A model generated the notes under the pieces. It was not told the DNA's origin, did not search any database, and was given only the letters and a program-made list of their open reading frames with translations. Below, one piece after another: positions 23,601-33,450 of a stretch of DNA of 64,000 nucleotides. A program made the position numbers and the translations under genes. Positions within the stretch are counted from its first letter, which is position 1, and each line of letters begins with the position of its first letter. Source of the DNA: Celoporthe dispersa (Eukaryota; Ascomycota; Sordariomycetes; Diaporthales; Cryphonectriaceae); contig WAID01000010.1 in NCBI GenBank assembly GCA_016584495.1, positions 496,001-560,000 on the forward strand, given 5' to 3'.

Positions 23601-24931
23601 ATGGCCGACACCAGCGTCATCAATGCCTTGAAACAGGCCATCCCGGATGGTGTCTTCGCCCAACGCGGAGAGGATCTGTACGAGACGCTAAACGGATCAT
23701 ATCTCTCTGGATTCAAGAGCGATATCAAACCATCTTGGATTGTGCAGCCTCGGACCAGAGAGGACGTCGCCGCGTTCGTGAGGACAGTCAGCTCCTACTC
23801 GAGCAGCGTCGTATTTACTGTCCGCGGCGGAGGACAGCAGCCTGATCCTAGCTGTGCAAACGTCCAGGATGGTATCACTCTGGATCTCCGCCTTCTGACA
23901 GGAACCGATCTCGTCGATGGCATTGCCAGGATTGGGGCTGGGGAGCGATGGGGCACGGTCTACGAGAAGCTGGCTGCAGGCGGTCTCGCTGTTGCTGGCG
24001 GCAGATCTGCCAATAATGGCATCGGAGGCCTCGCCCTCGAGGGTTTATCTTTCTATACTCTCTCCTCCTTGCTCAGGCGGTCTGACTCTATCCCCAGGAG
24101 GGCTGTCATTCTTCTCCAGCTGTAAGGGCTTTATTTGCGATAACGTTATCAATTATGAGATTGTTCTGGCCTCGGGTGAGATTGTCAATGCAAACGCCCA
24201 CGACCACGCCGATCTGTGGACGGCCCTCAAGGGCGCCGGGAACAATCTGGGCATCGTCACTCGCTATGATGTCCAGGCATTCATCCAGGGCCAGTTCTGG
24301 GGTGGTTTCGTCTTCTACTTTGCCCCGACTTTCCCGAGTCAGCTCCAGGCCCTTGTCCAGGTGCTGCACTACCCCGTCGAGAGCAAGAACACCCATCTCA
24401 TGGTCAGCATTGGCTACTCAGCCCTGTTTGGTGGCGATATCATGTGCCTGAACCAGCCATACTATCTTGATGCGGTCGAGCATCCGCCTGTGCACACATC
24501 TTCAGCAAAAATGCAGCCGCAAATAAAAGCGCTGAACACCATGCGTCTGCAGACCCTCACGGAGGCGGCGACGGAGCAAGCAGGCGGAACTCAGAGCAGA
24601 GTGCGGCATGTGACAAACCGTATCTTATCAACATCATCACCATTATAAGGGCTAACCAGATCACAGGTGCGCTTATATGAACATCACTATCAAGGCTGAT
24701 GTAGCTACGCTGTAGGCCGCGACAGATATCTATACGGGAGGCCTCGGCCCAGTCAAGTCCATTGCGGGTCTGACAGTCTCCTTCAACCTGCAGCCGTACC
24801 CAGCCTCCTTGATAGAGCGCTCAGAGGCGACTGGGGGCATCTCGTTGGGACTGAAGGTGGAATCAATCAAATCCCAAGAGCTTCCATTGAATTTTCGATA
24901 TCCAGATCCAGCTTCCGCCCCTAGTGTCTAA
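23601..24931 (+). pseudogene. BBE-type FAD oxidoreductase pseudogene
   Basis: Paralogue of the intact gene at 10.6 kb. It starts MADTSVINALKQAIPDGVF and keeps FAD-domain motifs (IARIGAGERWGTVYEKLAAG, AVAGGRSANNGIGGLA, GGLSFFSSCKGFICDNVINY, NNLGIVTRYDVQ). The family His is gone: RSGGH is replaced by RGGGQQ. Near 24045 a segment GTTTATC...GCTCAG must be removed to stay in frame; at about 34 nt it is too short for a normal intron. After ALNTMRLQTLTEAATEQA the frame is lost and resumes AYMNITIKADVATL, followed by a TAG (24713-24715) where the family has Gln (CAG to TAG, a CpA to TpA change). Similarity continues through LTVSFNLQPYPASLIERSEA, then diverges; the C-terminal BBE motif is absent. Confidence 0.75.
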
Positions 24932-25574
24932 GCATGTGGATGGGCATTGGCCACGGGCGCTTCTCGGCTCAACAAACAACAAAATAGATGGGGGCCGTTA
25001 TGCAAAGGTTTTTTCTTGCTTTGCTCACGTCCGCAGCTAAGAGGCATAGGCCCAGTAAATTACTGGTGGAGAGAAAGACTAGGGGGGAAATAGCAAGAAA
25101 ACAGGTCACCCATAGCATCAAGTAGACAGGTGTACTTCGTGTCTGCGACCACCCTCTTCCGGCGGAGCATTGCGCACTGTGCGAAAACCTGCATGCACTT
25201 CACACATGGATGTTTGTTGGGGGCCATGAACCTCATCACGGAGGTCCAACATCCTCTTCCGATTCTCTGATCCTACACAGCGTTGGTCTGGGTCGCCGCA
25301 AGGGATCGAGTGATTAGAAATGGCTCTTTATTGAACCGAACTTGCAATAGTCGCTTTATTCGGGTGTTAACTTGCTAATCAACTTGGTATGGCCACGGCT
25401 TCTCGGCTCGACCTCGGACGTGCAATAACACTCTGCTCCTTCGCACCAGGCGGAAAATTGAAATGAAATAACCGTCAGAGCCACGGGCGCGTTTGACTCG
25501 GATTGTTCTGGCACAACCTTTCGTGTTCTTCGTTTCACATAGTTCAACAAGTAACCTCAACATCACGGCTCAAA
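24932..25574. other. Intergenic, no supported gene
   Basis: Spacer and presumed promoter of the flavin oxidoreductase. No coding signal was seen. Confidence 0.45.
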
Positions 25575-27048
25575 ATGCGCAAGTCCCTCCTGATCCTTGC
25601 GATTCTGACCTCGCCACTTCGAGTCGTCTCGCATGGCTGGTCAATCATTGACATTAACCGAAACCAGAGCGAGGTAGTGAAGCGCGATGTGTGCATCGTG
25701 GGCGGGGGCGCGAGCGGAGCTCACGCTGCCGTATCACTGATGGACTTGAACAAGACCGTGATGGTCATCGAGCGGGAAGCCCAGCTTGGAGGTGCTACGC
25801 AGACCTACATTGACCCGAAGACCGGAAAGACTGTGGATATCGGCGTAGTCGTCTATCAACCTTTACAGTCGTTGAAGAATTTTTCGCCAAATTCCAAATC
25901 CCTCTCATCAACACTTCGACTGTCGACGTCAACGCGGCCGGGGCACCACCCAATCCTTCTTTGCCCGCTCCTTTGTTCAACACCATTCGGAAACATGCAG
26001 ATTTTCGGACTGGGTCATCTGTAACTCAGATTGAGTACCCTGATACGGCGGATGCCTTGCAACGCATGGCTGCGGCAATGTCACAATATCCATACATATT
26101 GGAGGGCTACGATCTTCCTGATCCAGTTCCAGAGGATCTGTACTTATCTTACGGTGCCTGGATCGATAAGTACAATCTGTCGGCCGCGGTACCAACTGTG
26201 TACGCAATTGCACAGGGTACGGGAGACCTGCTTCAGATGCCCGCCATCTATGTCATGAAATACTTCAATCTGGGGGACATTAAGGCTCTGAGCCAAGGCT
26301 ACCTCACATCAGCCAGGGGAAACAACTCGGAACTTTATTCTAAGGCCGCCGAGTACTTAGGGCCATCAAACATCCTGTACGAGTCCACGGTCATCTCCAG
26401 CAAGCGTCGAAACACAACATCGGGCCGTCCCGAGCTCCTCGTCTCTAGCCCCGATGAAGTCGGTCTCCGCCTTCTTTCATGTGGTCAGATCCTCCTCACT
26501 ATCCCGCCCACTCTTTCCAATCTCGCCGGTTGGGATCTCACCCCAGAGGAGCACGCCGTCTTCGCGCAGTATCACATTGCAACTGGCTACTGGACAGGGC
26601 TGGTGCGTGGTATCGGCATGAATCAGACTATCAGCATCGACAATGCGGCCGCTACTACCCCGTACAACATCCCGGTGCTGCCAGCACTATATCAAGTCGC
26701 GCCAGTGGGCACGCTGAATGATTTTTGGTGGATCAAGCTTGGGGCAGACATACCGACGCTGACTGACGGACAAGTGCGAGCGTATGCGACGCGTGAGATT
26801 CAGAGAGTGCAAAAGGCTCAGGGCTTTGCTGTTACGGAGCCCGAGTGGGTTGTTCTCAAGTCGCATTCGCCGTTTCATCTGCAGGTCCCGTCAAAGGCTA
26901 TTCGGAATGGTTTTTTGCGAACCTAACGGCATTGCAAGGAGCGTTGAATGGTACCATGTTCTATAGCGGTGCAGCGTTCCACACACATTACAGCTCTTTA
27001 TTGTGGCAGTATAACCAAGATGTGGTAATTCCGAAAATGCTGTATTAA
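25575..27048 (+). CDS. Secreted flavin amine-oxidase-like oxidoreductase, two frameshifts
   Basis: FAD-dependent oxidoreductase of the flavin-containing amine oxidase superfamily, resembling the fungal beta-cyclopiazonate dehydrogenase-like group. Residues 1-20 (MRKSLLILAILTSPLRVVSH) look like a signal peptide. The Rossmann dinucleotide site is DVCIVGGGASGAHAAVSL (GGGASG at 43-48), followed by the acidic strand end VMVIERE and LGGATQTY. Long intact stretches follow (YPYILEGYDLPDPVPEDLYL, GQILLTIPPTLSNLAGWD). The C-terminal FAD contact region reads ALNGTMFYSGAAFHTHYSSL. Two single missing bases interrupt the frame: near 25862 (after VVYQP) and in the T-run 26911-26916, where one more T would turn NGFLRT* into NGFFANLTALQG. 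With both the protein is about 491 aa, single exon. It could be a secreted or ER enzyme acting on amino-acid- or indole-derived compounds; the substrate is unknown. Confidence 0.72.
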
Positions 27049-27229
27049 GTTGCTATTCATTATAAGAGTATCTAATCTAGAAGACTCTATACCGAGTCTG
27101 ACATTCAAGCAGAACAGTCTACAATGCCGTAAAACCAAGCTCGACTCAGACCCAGAACAGTCAAACGCACTTAATTTCACCCCAAGACTCTCCTTGAATT
27201 AGCTAGATATATATTCAACACTTAGGAAA

Positions 27230-27565
27230 GCTCGAGATCCATATTACCATCTACAATAGAATCGATATCAGCTTTCCTCTATAGCAGCACAGCGTCTACT
27301 CTCTAGGAAGAGCAAAAAGGGTTGGGGTGAGAGAGATCTATCCCTGGCCAGGGTTCTGGCGGAGAATAAGGCATTGAAAGCACAGGTTGAGAGCTCACGG
27401 CCTAGAAAAAGAAGGAAGGTTGAGATAAGCCCGGATTCGCAGTTGCAAGCATTCAGGCTATATAGAGGGCTCAGAATGCAGGAAATCAAGACGAGGATAC
27501 TCAGAATGAAGAGCTATGTCGAATTAGTTACTGGCGAGGAGGATTGCCTTGTGGTGGGTGAATAG
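27230..27565 (+). mobile_element. Relic of a pogo/Fot1-type transposase C-terminus
   Basis: The frame reads LSSIAAQRLLSRKSKKGWGE, then LARVLAENKALKAQVESSRP and RKRRKVEISPDSQLQAF, ending at a stop at 27565. The last part matches the usual end of fungal Tc1/mariner-pogo transposases: a short coiled coil, then a basic PRKRxKV-x-SPNS motif. The catalytic DDE domain is absent and an in-frame stop lies upstream, so this is only a tail fragment. A short AT-rich stretch with simple repeats follows; no terminal inverted repeat was identified. Confidence 0.55.
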
Positions 27566-28402
27566 GGCAGAAAAGTAGATAAAATCAATATGTGTATATA
27601 TTGAGTGTGGCTGACCACGGTGGCCGGAGGGGAGGGTGAATGGTAGGGTGTGGTCTGAATTATGCTATTCAAAGGTATTCAGCTATATATATTATGAATC
27701 CGCCACAAGGAAAAAACCATTAATTGTAGAACTGCACAGAGCGTGATGAATCGTCAATGAGGACAATGGAACTGGTCTTGGAAGCAGATTGATGGCGTGT
27801 TGGTCTCACATTTGTCATGCACCAGATGAAATATATTGCTCCTCGACAAAAGACTTGCCTCATACGAATGTCACCGACTAAATCACTGAGTAACACATCT
27901 CTTGATTCTTGCATTCGGTATTTCCAGCGCATCGTTCCCTGTCATTCACCTAGTGACATACAATTTGAAATAAATGGGGATACCATATTATATTGGGATA
28001 CTCTTTGACACTGCTCTTGTTAGCATAAACCTTTAAGGTACTTAAGAATATTCAGAACTGCAGTGCTTATTAGAATTAGGCAGAGTCATGTTGGAAGTAC
28101 TGAAAAAACACTGTTTCTAAACAGTTATGTTGTGTGATCAAGACTGTGCTTTCTTTGAGAGAGCAAGGCTTTATGGCATGCTAACCAAGCTTGGAAATTA
28201 TATTCTTATTATTAGCAAGTTTTAGAAATTGCATGAGCAGTGTCCATAACGAAGGGTTTTTTTTCGCTACAAAATATATGTCTTTGCTCCTAACTCCATC
28301 GTATTGCACTTATTCGGTGGATTATCTGCTTCAAACTAAGCCTAATGACTTCGTATATGATAGAAGCAAAATAGATATATTTCCAAAGCAGAGCTACGTT
28401 CA
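27566..28402. other. AT-rich spacer, no genes
   Basis: AT-rich DNA with short open frames only. It contains dispersed-repeat copy B (27995-28075). Confidence 0.5.
27995..28075 (+). repeat. Dispersed repeat, copy B
   Basis: Second copy of the sequence at 20212-20290, same orientation, with an identical 19-nt core and about 75 aligned bases judged by eye. It directly precedes the decayed NLR/ankyrin gene. Confidence 0.6.
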
Positions 28403-29300
28403 CTAGCCTGAGATCCTAAGTCTTCTATAGAGCATTCTCTGAGGGGCTTGTATGTTAGTAAAGCTATATGAAAATTTCTGATATATTCTAGAATGTATAA
28501 AGGAATGAGCACTTCCAGAAGTCTGTTTTATGAAGCCACATTGTTGGTAGAAAAGAATGCAAGGCAGGTTTCGAGCCATACATTCCTTTTTCAATTCTTC
28601 CCAAACATTTATCTGTGGAAAACAAAGCTGGCCTTGCTTATTTCAAGAAAGAGCCTTGTTATTATCTCATGAAAGTAGTATCTAGCTATTTCTGACCTTG
28701 TTGTCAAGATCAATCTACCCTGTTTCACGGAATAGCTTCACTATTGTCTTATGACCCTTCTCTCTTGCCCAAATAGTAGTGTTCAGCTATTATTGTTCTC
28801 AGTGTTAACGTTAGCCCTGCCTTTGTTAGGAGCAGCTCTGCTATTGCTTCTTATGCATATTCTGAAGCTCAGGGCAACAGCATGCGATCTAACGTGTTCT
28901 TGGTATCAAGTCTAGCTGTGTTTTGTAGCATTCCCTGGGCTATCTGGTTAATTCCGAAAAACGCTTACAAATAAAAAGCACTTATTCGCTTTGGACATCT
29001 TTGGCTGTATCCCTTACTCGACCGCTGATTCCTTTGGGGCAACATCAATTGCAATATACAGAAGCTTCTATCTTCTCCCTTAATCCCAAAATAGCTAGAT
29101 CTTCAAGGATTCCATCCATAGCTCTCTGTCTGTGATGACTCAAGTTGTATGCAGCATATCTGTAAAAGCTATGCAAGTGCAAATATTCTTCATAACTGCA
29201 ATCTGTTATGTATACCGCAATCTTAAAAGCACTGAATAAAGATATATAATACAAGATCTTATGGTATTTGTCTCAGCTCAAGGAAATTACTTGATTTAGT
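28403..29300 (-). pseudogene. Decayed NLR/ankyrin-repeat gene
   Basis: Minus-strand translation gives recognisable but stop-riddled pieces of an ankyrin-type fungal NLR protein. The upstream piece (29045-29254) is open: YEEYLHLHSFYRYAAYNLSH then HRQRAMDGILEDLAI, like the segment between the NACHT/winged-helix part and the ankyrin repeats. Further on, near 28660-28800, TIWAREKGHKTIVKLFRETG is followed by a stop and IDLDNKVRNS, clearly derived from ankyrin units of the form TPLSWAAEKGHKxIVKLLLETG-x-DxDSKD. Many TAG/TAA codons occupy expected Gln or Trp positions and the DNA is AT-rich, as RIP would produce. The exact limits are unclear and the gene may have extended to about 29650. Confidence 0.5.
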
Positions 29301-30073
29301 CTGTTCGAAGTACTGCTATATTGTGTATTGAATCAAACGAACTAGCTCACTTTTCTTGTGAATTGTGATCCAACAACAGCATACCAATACTAAATTGGAC
29401 ATGCTCAAAGCATTTTCTCAATCCCATTTGGCCTCAACGACTTATATTGCTACGGCCTGTTGAAGCTCTGTTACGCTCCATAGCCTTATAACGTGACTGA
29501 TCCAAGACAGAACTTCTTTTGCTAAATTCTGCCGATTCGGTCCCTACTCTTCGAATTGCCCCCTAACTACATTATATATGAGACCTTATATGAGACCTTA
29601 TGCCTCGTCTCCAGCAGGAAGCTTAGCCAATGCTTGTCAAAAAGCTTTCGGGCTTAGCTCTAAGCAGTCATCGATAGAACTCAAATGGAGCTGAGCAAGG
29701 GGAAACCAAACGTGCTGCTAAACCGGCAACCGTTCCGTTTTATCCAACTTGTAACCCCAGCCCACTTTTCGTATCATATCATCTCTGTTGCAACAATAGA
29801 TACGAAAAGAGTGCCGAAACTGGAAGCCTTTGTTTCCTATTTCGGGAGAGTGAGCATTGCAAAATTAGCACTCTATGGCGAAGTTGTGGAGCCTATGGCT
29901 CGCTGGGCGATGACAAATCGAGCAGTGCCATGCTCCAAATCTCGAACGATATGGACATTTCCAGAGATTTGGGCTTCTTTTTTTTCTTTTTTCTTTTTCT
30001 TTTGCTGACTTGAGCGTTTCTGTCACCTCACTGACCTTGTTCGCTCTCTGCCTTGAGCTTAAGGACTGAAGAG
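29300..30073. other. Spacer with decayed sequence, no supported gene
   Basis: Contains the duplicated phrase GAGACCTTAT near 29580-29600 and a T/C-rich tract at 29970-30005. One 107-codon frame (29685-30008) has no recognisable motif. Confidence 0.4.
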
Positions 30074-31138
30074 ATGGGTCGCACGTGGACGGCGAAGCGT
30101 TCGTCGTATTCATCTGTGTCGAAATCGCCGCACCGCATCCGTGCATTACGCAGCCAAACCTCCCCGTTGTACGGATGTCGAGCATTGAACGCTGCGGGCA
30201 CGAATCAGCGACGACCCTGATCATCTCTGGGGGCTTCGACCCAACAGTGACCAGTCGACTCAAACAACCCGCCTAAGATTATCATCGGCAAGGATATCGA
30301 AAACTACCATGCCATAAGCTATGGCCGCTGGCTTGGACCAGATGGAATATGCCTGCGCGAGGAACCTGGCGATGATAAGCGACATATCCTCATTCACTTC
30401 CCTGACGGTCCCCAGTATTATCCATTCGAGCTTGTGGAGATCAGTGCAGCCGATCTTCACGATTCAGCTGTCACTTTCGACAAGTGTGCATCTCTAGCCC
30501 AGGTGCCCATAAGTATCAAGGAGCCGTATCGTCGTCCTTGTCAGCACTGGGTCCAATCAACCAATCCAAGGTTAAAACCTAGCGCCCAAGAGTGCACCGA
30601 GAATATTGGTCGATGCATATCTAAGAAGCTACCGATGTACCTATGCGATGTCGACGCCTCTCTCTACTTCTGTCACTACCTAGTTAGTGAGGACGGCATC
30701 ACCGCATTCCTTTGGAAGAAGTTCAAGATGTCGGGCCTGGAGCAGGTCTGCAAGCACAACTATCATGGGACATCCGGGACAGCATCATCTATGACCATGC
30801 CGGACAATTGATGGCTGACAAGATCACCACCGACGAACCACCTCCCCGCAAGAGACGCAGTCGATCGAAGCACGGTCCCCGCAGGGTTAAGAACAAATAC
30901 CAGCGCCGCATCATCCACAAATTTGAGGGCGTCAACAAGGATGGAATACCTGTATATCGGACCTTCCATGATAGGTAATACGCTGTGCAGGACCTGATCG
31001 ATAAGCTTCGTAGTCAGGATCTTGACATCATTACCGACCTAGATGAGGTGACTGAAGAGGCGCAAACGGGCGTCAATTCTGCTGCGCACATCCCCGGGCA
31101 CCATATTAACGAGGACGGCGAGGAAGTCGCCGATGCTT
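30074..31138 (+). pseudogene. Broken gene of unknown function
   Basis: A GC-richer segment with protein-like plus-strand sequence in several frames. ATG 30074 opens MGRTWTAKRSSYSSVSKSPH. After a frame change, PKIIIGKDIENYHAISYGRW leads to RHILIHFPDGPQYYPFELVE and later CISKKLPMYLCDVDASLYFC. A further shift near 30770 gives a basic part (PPPRKRRSRSKHGPRRVKNK) and GIPVYRTFHDR followed by TAA. The frame then continues with AVQDLIDKLRSQDLDIITDL to a final stop at 31136-31138. The basic cluster looks like a nuclear-targeting signal and the tail is acidic. The family is not recognised. Stops at 30250 (TGA) and 30976 (TAA) suggest decay. Confidence 0.35.
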
Positions 31139-31639
31139 GAGCGCCCCTCGCTCCAATGATTTATTGGTCTCAGTAATAGTATGTCACTGCATTTGACAGG
31201 GGGAGTCGCCCTCAGGCGTTTCGTCATGGAGTTTGCTAATAGCTCAAACATGACCGTGATCCATTTCCAATTTTCCGTATGGTTCTGGCTCTTCTCCCCT
31301 TTCAGTAGCAGCAATCGTTGCCACAGCTCAAAGCTTTCTCATCAGAGCTCCTAAATTTTTTCCATTCAGCTTTTTTTTATTCTTAAGCACGAAATATTTT
31401 TGCTAGCAGAGAGATTTGCCAGATAAAGTATAGCGCATTAGCCCAATCTTAAAATCTTTGGAAATAGGGATTTCGCCTGCTAGCATGTCGAATTCTATTA
31501 CACGCCAGTATAGTGCCGCAGGCCACTTCGCCGGAACGTCGTTAATATTCGTCGGCATTGTCTACGTGACAGTAAGTTATCCTAGTCGTTTCCTCCGTAT
31601 CTCTCCGCATCCCCCCCTTTGCCACTATCAACTCGTTTC

Positions 31640-32250
31640 TCTAGGTTGTAACCTCGAGAAGACGATGACATACAACCCTCGCCTGCGCAAGGACAATCTC
31701 CTGGTTGCGCCTATCTTCCAGGCCTCAGCGAACCACCCCACTCCTCAATATTTGGCATGCCTACTATTTCCAGTCAGTCACTATTTCCAATGATAATGGA
31801 GAGAACAACTCTTCCAACCATCTTTACCAGTGGTGCCAAGAGCATTACCTGGATTACGACAGCTTACAAAGCGCCCACAAGACTTTCAACTCTCTGCTGG
31901 ACTTCGCCAAGTATGAGAAGCGTATGCAGCCTTAGAAGAAGATTCTTCCAGCCGCGAGTGAGACGTGGGAGAGCCCTCGCTTCTCTGAGATCATCATCAA
32001 GACTCTCCTGAGAGGTGGGTTCTTGCCCATCGCCGTCAAAGAGTCGCGGGGTGACGGGTATCGCACATTGGGTGAGCATCAATCTGGCCTTATTCACCCC
32101 GGCAGTGCTATTGCCAGTCGCGATTACGACTTCGTCATGTATGACAGTTTTGGAGGACCAGCAAGTCTTACTTCGTCAACGCTACAGGCATTGACTCGCG
32201 GTAGCTATTCCAGGGCCCGGTGGCATCAATCTACGTCAACTCGCTGCTAA
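31640..32250 (+). pseudogene. Fragment of a DEAH-box RNA helicase (C-terminal HA2/OB-fold part)
   Basis: Plus-strand pieces match the C-terminal part of Prp43/DHX15-type helicases. SDNGENNSSNHLYQWCQEHY and LDYDSLQSAHKTFNSLLDFA correspond to the usual H-x-Y-x-W-C-x2-H-x-L-x-Y-x-S-L helicase-associated region. FSEIIIKTLLRGGFLPIAVK, GYRTLGEHQSGLIHPGSAIA and YDFVMYDSF correspond to the OB-fold region (LLRGLFM... YKTV...IHPSSAL...YEFVVYN). The motor domains with DEAH and SAT motifs are absent. A TAG at 31933-31935 and at least two frame changes break the fragment. It is a gene fragment, not a functional helicase. Confidence 0.6.
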
Positions 32251-32689
32251 GAATTACATCACCACGTCTGCGGCGTGGTTCCCCATCAAGCGACTTCAAG
32301 CTGCGAGGAGCAAGTTTGACAGGCCAAGCACAAGAGCACTAGGAATTGTTCGTTGAAATCAAAAGAGTGGTGAGGCTTCGACCGCTTGGCATAGAGAGAG
32401 AGGGCGGGGTGGGGGGTGGAGAGGCTTCGGCCGTTTGTTGTGGTGCGGTGAATTCGATTCGGATCATCGTATACATTTCATTGGAGTTTCCAAATCTCGA
32501 AACAAAAAAAACTCATGGCGAGCATGAAGTCATAAGTTCTATAGATGCCTGGTCGGAAAATGTGATAAGCATTCATATGCGAGTTATTCTTTTGCACCAG
32601 AAGAGAGGTAAAATGTAGCTTAGCAATGTCTCAGAGCATACTCACACCTCGCATCAGCATCAAGTCCTTCACGACTTTTCTCTCGGTCT

Positions 32690-32815
32690 ATCTCACCCTT
32701 ATTCTTTTGAGGTATTCATCCAACTACCACCACAACGTACGGGTAGACGCTTGAACAACCTTGAGGCCATTTCTTACTATGCGTGTAGAATCTTGATGAA
32801 CGAGGAAGATCACTG
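32690..32815 (-). pseudogene. Relic of a DUF2235 gene 5' end
   Basis: The minus strand reads MASRLFKRLPVRCGGSWMNT, nearly the start of the intact DUF2235 gene (MASRSFKRLIVCCDGSWMNA at 16.7 kb). Nucleotide similarity extends upstream of the ATG and downstream to the intron-1 donor (AAGG|GTGAG versus AAGG|GTAAG). The catalytic first-strand CDG is CGG here, and a stop precedes the donor. No later exons are seen. Confidence 0.65.
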
Positions 32816-32998
32816 ATGCCCAAAGTCGCCAAGCTTGCTGGAAACCCAGAAGACACCCCGACAGGCTGTCACAAGTATGGTCCCAGCACTGTATAATTCG
32901 TTGAAAGGTAGTAAATCTAGCAAATTTGGATACAAGAAGTTCTCGCCATCATGATGTGGCATCCGCACCCTCGTGACTATCTCATGCCCGGGGAATAA

Positions 32999-33450
32999 TT
33001 AATCACAAGAGCCCTTTACATCATCCGACTCGGCATAGCAAGTGCCCTGGCCATCAGCACAAGCAAAACCCTCGGTCGCAAGCTTCTGGCAGGCAGCCTG
33101 CCACGAGTCACCATCGATCTGGCTACCGGAGGCAGATGTGCAACGCCCGGAATCTGTGACGTAAGAGACGTCCTGCTCCGTGGTGGCGCATGGTCAGTCA
33201 GGAACGAGTCGTATGGGTATGTGTATGTGTACGCCAGACAACTCACCGCTGGGCGATCGGTTGCGTAAAATGAGCAGGCAGGGCTAGTGATACGCCAGTT
33301 GTAGCTGTCGCCGTTGTGGCAGGTGCAGCTATAGTGCATGTCCGCGAAACTAAAGGCCTTGGGTCAATAATGGAGACTATTTTTGGTTGGGGATCACAAC
33401 GCTCACGAGACGCCGGCAAAGGCCGCGACCAGAGCAATATAGAAACGCAT
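32999..33450 (-). CDS. Small secreted cysteine-rich protein, three exons
   Basis: Assembled by hand; no single frame shows it. Exon 1 (33407-33450) encodes a signal peptide start, MRFYIALVAAFAGVS. Intron 1 (33350-33406) runs GTGAGC...CTTTAG. Exon 2 (33247-33349) reads FADMHYSCTCHNGDSYNWR, then ITSPACSFYATDRPA. Intron 2 (33173-33246) runs GTGAGT...GAGCAG with branch CTGAC. Exon 3 (32999-33172) reads DVSYVTDSGRCTSASGS, then SWQAACQKLATEGFACADG and ends SDDVKGSCD. All junctions keep frame (44 + 103 + 174 nt), giving 106 aa with eight cysteines in the mature part, which would allow four disulphides. The family is not recognised; spacing resembles small secreted proteins of plant- or insect-associated fungi. 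Intact signal peptide, phase-compatible introns and absence of stops, in a region full of relics, argue that it is real. Confidence 0.7.
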
